Below are positions 61,597 to 64,000 of a stretch of 64,000 bases of DNA, in pieces. The stretch's first letter is position 1. Every line of letters starts with the position of its first letter. Source of the stretch: CAVRAZ01 sp963719135 (GTDB taxonomy: Bacteria; Pseudomonadota; Gammaproteobacteria; DSM-19610). The stretch is from assembly GCA_963719135.1 (NCBI GenBank), contig CAVRAZ010000001.1, positions 434,001 to 498,000 of the forward strand. The letters are read 5' to 3'. The translations under genes and the position numbers were made by a program. The notes under the pieces were generated by a model, which was not told the DNA's origin, did no database searches, and saw nothing but the letters and a program-made list of their open reading frames with translations.

Positions 61597-62862
61597 ATGG
61601 CTGACAAGCACCATGAAACTCCCATGCTGGACGAATTGGAGAACGGCCCCTGGCCCAGTTTCATCTCCGGCATCAAACGGCTGCGCGACCAACACCCGGA
61701 CGAGCGCATCCGCAAGGTAACCAACTCCCTGCTCGGTCAGCTCGAGCACTCCTACGAAACCCGCAAGGGCTACTGGAAAGGCGGCACGGTTTCCGTCTAT
61801 GGCTACGGCGGCGGCATCATCCCGCGTTTCTCCGAAGTCGGTAACGCCTTCCCCGAATCCAGGGAATTCCACACCCTGCGCGTGCAGCCGCCGGCTGGCA
61901 ACTTCTACACCACGGCCATGCTGCGTCAGCTCGGTGACAGTTGGGAGAAATGGGGTTCCGGCCTGCAGACCTTCCACGGCCAGACCGGCAACATCATGTT
62001 CATCGGCACCACCACCGAGAACACCCAGCACTTCTTCGACGAGATCAACGAGTACGGCTTCGACCTGGGCGGCGCCGGTCCGTGCGTGCGCACCGCCATG
62101 TCGTGCATCGGCGCGGCGCGCTGTGAAATGTCCAATTGCCACGAGCACGCCATCCACCGCCATCTGGTGAACAACTTCACCGACGACGTGCACCGTCCCG
62201 CCCTGCCCTACAAGTTCAAGTTCAAGGTCTCGGGCTGCCCGAACGACTGCCAGAACGCGATCGAGCGTTCCGACTTCGCGGTCATCGGCACCTGGCGCGA
62301 CGACATGAAAGTCGACCAGAACGAAGTCAAGGCCTACGTCAAGAAGAAGGGCCGTCAGTATATCCTCGACAATGTCGTCACCCGCTGCCCGACCCAGGCC
62401 CTGTCCCTGAACGATGACGACACCCTGAACGTCGACAACCGCAACTGCGTGCGCTGCATGCACTGCCTGAACGTCATGCCGAAAGCGCTGCACCCGGGCG
62501 ACGACAAAGGCGTGACCATTCTGATCGGCGGCAAGCGTACCCTGAAGATCGGCGACCTGATGGGCACGGTGGTCGTTCCGTTCAAGAAGATGGAAACCGA
62601 GGAGGACTACGAGTCCCTGGTCGAGATGGGCAGCAACATCATCGATTTCTGGGCCGAGAACGGCCTGGAGCACGAACGCTGCGGCGAGATGATCGAACGC
62701 ATCGGCCTGGTGAACTTCCTCGAAGGCATCGGCATCGACGTTGACCCCAACATGGTCAACAGCCCGCGCCAGTCGTCGTATGTCCGCATGGACGGCTGGG
62801 ACGAGGAAGCCGAGAAGTGGTTCGAGCGCAAGGCCGAGGAACGCGCCGCCGCCGGCGCCTGA
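61597..62862 (+). CDS. dsrA: Dissimilatory sulfite reductase subunit alpha
   Basis: The 421-residue subunit has the siroheme/4Fe-4S ligand cysteines in CIGAARCEMSNC (Cys 170, 176) and SGCPNDCQN (Cys 214, 218) and an inserted ferredoxin domain with CPTQAL and CVRCMHC (Cys 264, 284, 287, 290). With DsrB it forms the alpha2beta2 enzyme; in sulfur oxidisers it works in reverse, oxidising DsrC-bound or globule-derived sulfur to sulfite. Conserved segments include YGYGGGIIPRFSEV and KFKFKVSGCPNDCQ. Direction cannot be proved from this window, but globule-like proteins and DsrC-like genes point to the oxidative type. Good ribosome site; dsrB follows 93 bases later. Confidence 0.97.
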   Translation: MADKHHETPMLDELENGPWPSFISGIKRLRDQHPDERIRKVTNSLLGQLEHSYETRKGYWKGGTVSVYGYGGGIIPRFSEVGNAFPESREFHTLRVQPPAGNFYTTAMLRQLGDSWEKWGSGLQTFHGQTGNIMFIGTTTENTQHFFDEINEYGFDLGGAGPCVRTAMSCIGAARCEMSNCHEHAIHRHLVNNFTDDVHRPALPYKFKFKVSGCPNDCQNAIERSDFAVIGTWRDDMKVDQNEVKAYVKKKGRQYILDNVVTRCPTQALSLNDDDTLNVDNRNCVRCMHCLNVMPKALHPGDDKGVTILIGGKRTLKIGDLMGTVVVPFKKMETEEDYESLVEMGSNIIDFWAENGLEHERCGEMIERIGLVNFLEGIGIDVDPNMVNSPRQSSYVRMDGWDEEAEKWFERKAEERAAAGA

Positions 62863-62955
62863 TCCCGACCGGATCTTTGGCAATCCGGACCCGCCGGGGC
62901 GGCGCCAGCCGCTCCCGGGGGTTCGCTACACGATTTTCAGTCTTAGGAGAGAATC
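62863..62955 (+). other. dsrA-dsrB intergenic with GC-rich hairpin
   Basis: Ninety-three bases containing the self-complementary CCCGCCGGGGCGGCGCCAG run at about 62890-62920. It lacks a T-run, so it is more likely an mRNA stability or processing element than a terminator. AGGAGA at 62945-62950 is the dsrB ribosome site. Confidence 0.4.
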
Positions 62956-64000
62956 ATGGCTTTAGCTGACATGCGGGAACCGATCGAATCCGGTTGCCCG
63001 GACGCTTTCCAGTATATGCATCCCGTGATGCGCAAGAATTACGGCCAGTGGAAATACCATGACGATCCGCAGCCGGGCGTGTTGCGCCACGTCGCCTACA
63101 GCGGCGACGAGATCCACACCGTCCGCGCCGGCACCCAGCGCATTCTGGACGTCTTCACCCTGCGCAAGCTGTGCGACATCGGCGACGAGTTCGGTGAAGG
63201 CTATATTCACTTCACGATCCGCTCCAACATCGAGTACCTGGTGGCCGACAAGAACAAGGTCGCGGGCCTGATCAAGGCGCTCACCGACGCCGGCTTCATC
63301 GTCGGCGGCACCAAGAACTCCGTCGCCTCGCTGTCGCACACCCAGGGCTGGCTGCACTGCGACATCCCCGGCACCGACGCGTCGGGCGTGGTGAAATCCA
63401 TGATGGACGAGCTGATCGACGAGTTCAAAGGCTGGAACATGCCGAACCGCGTGCATATCACCACCTCCTGCTGCCAGATCAACTGCGGCGGCCAGGGCGA
63501 TATCGCCATCAACGTTCAGCACACCAAGCCGCCGAAGATCAACCACGACCTGGTTTCCAACATTTGCGAGCGTCCCTCGGTGGTCGCCCGCTGCCCGGTC
63601 GCCGCGATCCGCCCCGCGCTGGTCAACGGCAAGCCGTCGCTCGAAGTCGACGAGAAGAAATGCATCTGCTGCGGCGCCTGCTATCCGCCCTGCCCGCCCA
63701 TGCAGATCAACGATGCCGAGCACACCAAGCTCGCGGTATGGGTCGGCGGCAACCACTCCAATGCGCGCAGCAAACCGACCTTCCAGAAGCTGGTGGCCTC
63801 CGGCATCCCCAACAATCCGCCGCGCTGGCCGGAGGCGACCGCCATCGTCAAGCGCATCCTCCAGGCCTACAAGGAAGACGCGAAGGACTGGGAGCGCATC
63901 AACGACTGGATCGAGCGTGTGGGCTGGCCGCGCTTCTTCGAGAAGACCGGTCTGCCGTTCACCAAGTACCACATCGACAACTGGCGCGGCGCGCGTGCCA
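62956..64000 (+). CDS. dsrB: Dissimilatory sulfite reductase subunit beta (3' end cut by window)
   Basis: The visible 348 residues cover almost the whole subunit. Siroheme region: TTSCCQINCGGQGDIAINVQ (Cys 172, 173, 177) and ERPSVVARCPVAAI (Cys 213); ferredoxin domain KKCICCGACYPPCPPMQ (Cys 236, 238, 239, 242, 246). Conserved segments include HFTIRSNIEYLVADKNKV and RFFEKTGLPFTKYHIDNWRG near the end. The frame is open at base 64000; only the final residues are missing. Cotranscribed with dsrA. Confidence 0.97.
   Translation, partial: MALADMREPIESGCPDAFQYMHPVMRKNYGQWKYHDDPQPGVLRHVAYSGDEIHTVRAGTQRILDVFTLRKLCDIGDEFGEGYIHFTIRSNIEYLVADKNKVAGLIKALTDAGFIVGGTKNSVASLSHTQGWLHCDIPGTDASGVVKSMMDELIDEFKGWNMPNRVHITTSCCQINCGGQGDIAINVQHTKPPKINHDLVSNICERPSVVARCPVAAIRPALVNGKPSLEVDEKKCICCGACYPPCPPMQINDAEHTKLAVWVGGNHSNARSKPTFQKLVASGIPNNPPRWPEATAIVKRILQAYKEDAKDWERINDWIERVGWPRFFEKTGLPFTKYHIDNWRGARA

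Overview
The window looks like chromosomal DNA of a GC-rich gammaproteobacterial sulfur oxidiser, probably of the Chromatiales type. The evidence is direct: dsrA and the nearly complete dsrB (siroheme sulfite reductase) at the right edge, a siroheme synthase, a probable dsrS, two cysteine-less DsrC-like proteins and two tandem Gly/Tyr-rich secreted proteins that resemble sulfur-globule envelope proteins. The presence of globule proteins and DsrC-like proteins suggests the oxidative (reverse) Dsr route; dsrEFH, dsrL and a canonical two-cysteine DsrC lie outside the window or are not seen, so this remains inference.

Layout. 1-8.1 kb is an eroded accessory region: the end of an S9-type hydrolase, a DsrC-like gene, a BamE-domain protein, then a graveyard of mobile DNA (an IS91-family fragment, an integrase fragment next to a tRNA-Val 3' end, two IS1595-family relics, a truncated OsmC gene and an intact-looking IS91-family transposase), with three small stress or envelope genes between them. 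8.38-11.87 kb is a complete RIT element: three overlapping tyrosine recombinase genes between 33-bp perfect inverted repeats. 12-29 kb is core metabolism and envelope: MltD, an unusual methyltransferase, an HPP membrane protein, PEP synthase with its regulator PpsR, malate:quinone oxidoreductase, the sdhCDAB operon (sdhB frameshifted near its end) and an ExeA-like ATPase. 29.5-38.6 kb carries a STAND/NLR-like protein broken by an in-frame stop, a beta-propeller protein, a two-component system, a PLD-like protein and a type II restriction-modification pair whose endonuclease gene also has an in-frame stop. 39-47.4 kb is housekeeping: tsaB, a DinG/YoaA-type helicase gene with four apparent frameshifts, PBP1b, an NlpC/P60 lipoprotein and Tpm.

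47.4-64 kb is the sulfur-metabolism part. A leftward operon (Sel1 protein, probable dsrS, unknown protein, glutaredoxin, cysG) can supply siroheme for DsrAB. Two sulfur-globule-like genes follow, then a group of conserved but poorly characterised genes (three 2-oxoglutarate/iron oxygenases, a PilZ protein, a GNAT protein, a divergent pair of unknowns). Next comes a leftward set: a TauD-like oxygenase, a 64-aa protein, a solitary Cas6/Cmx6-like protein with no CRISPR array in view, a cysteine-less DsrC-like protein and a small charged protein. This set diverges from dsrAB. A G-rich motif recurs upstream of dsrA, of the small charged gene at 58.76 kb and in the intergenic region beside the dsrS operon, and may mark a shared regulon.

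The window is rich in dispersed repeats: GTCATTCCGGCGAAGGCC-type palindromes, AAAGGACACAAAGGA-type repeats, GGGTCAGAAC-ended inverted repeats and a 139-bp MITE-like element that appears to provide the start codon of mqo. The number of single-base frameshifts and stops (helicase, sdhB, the NLR gene, the endonuclease gene) means either local gene decay or local base-calling errors; the sequence alone cannot separate these.
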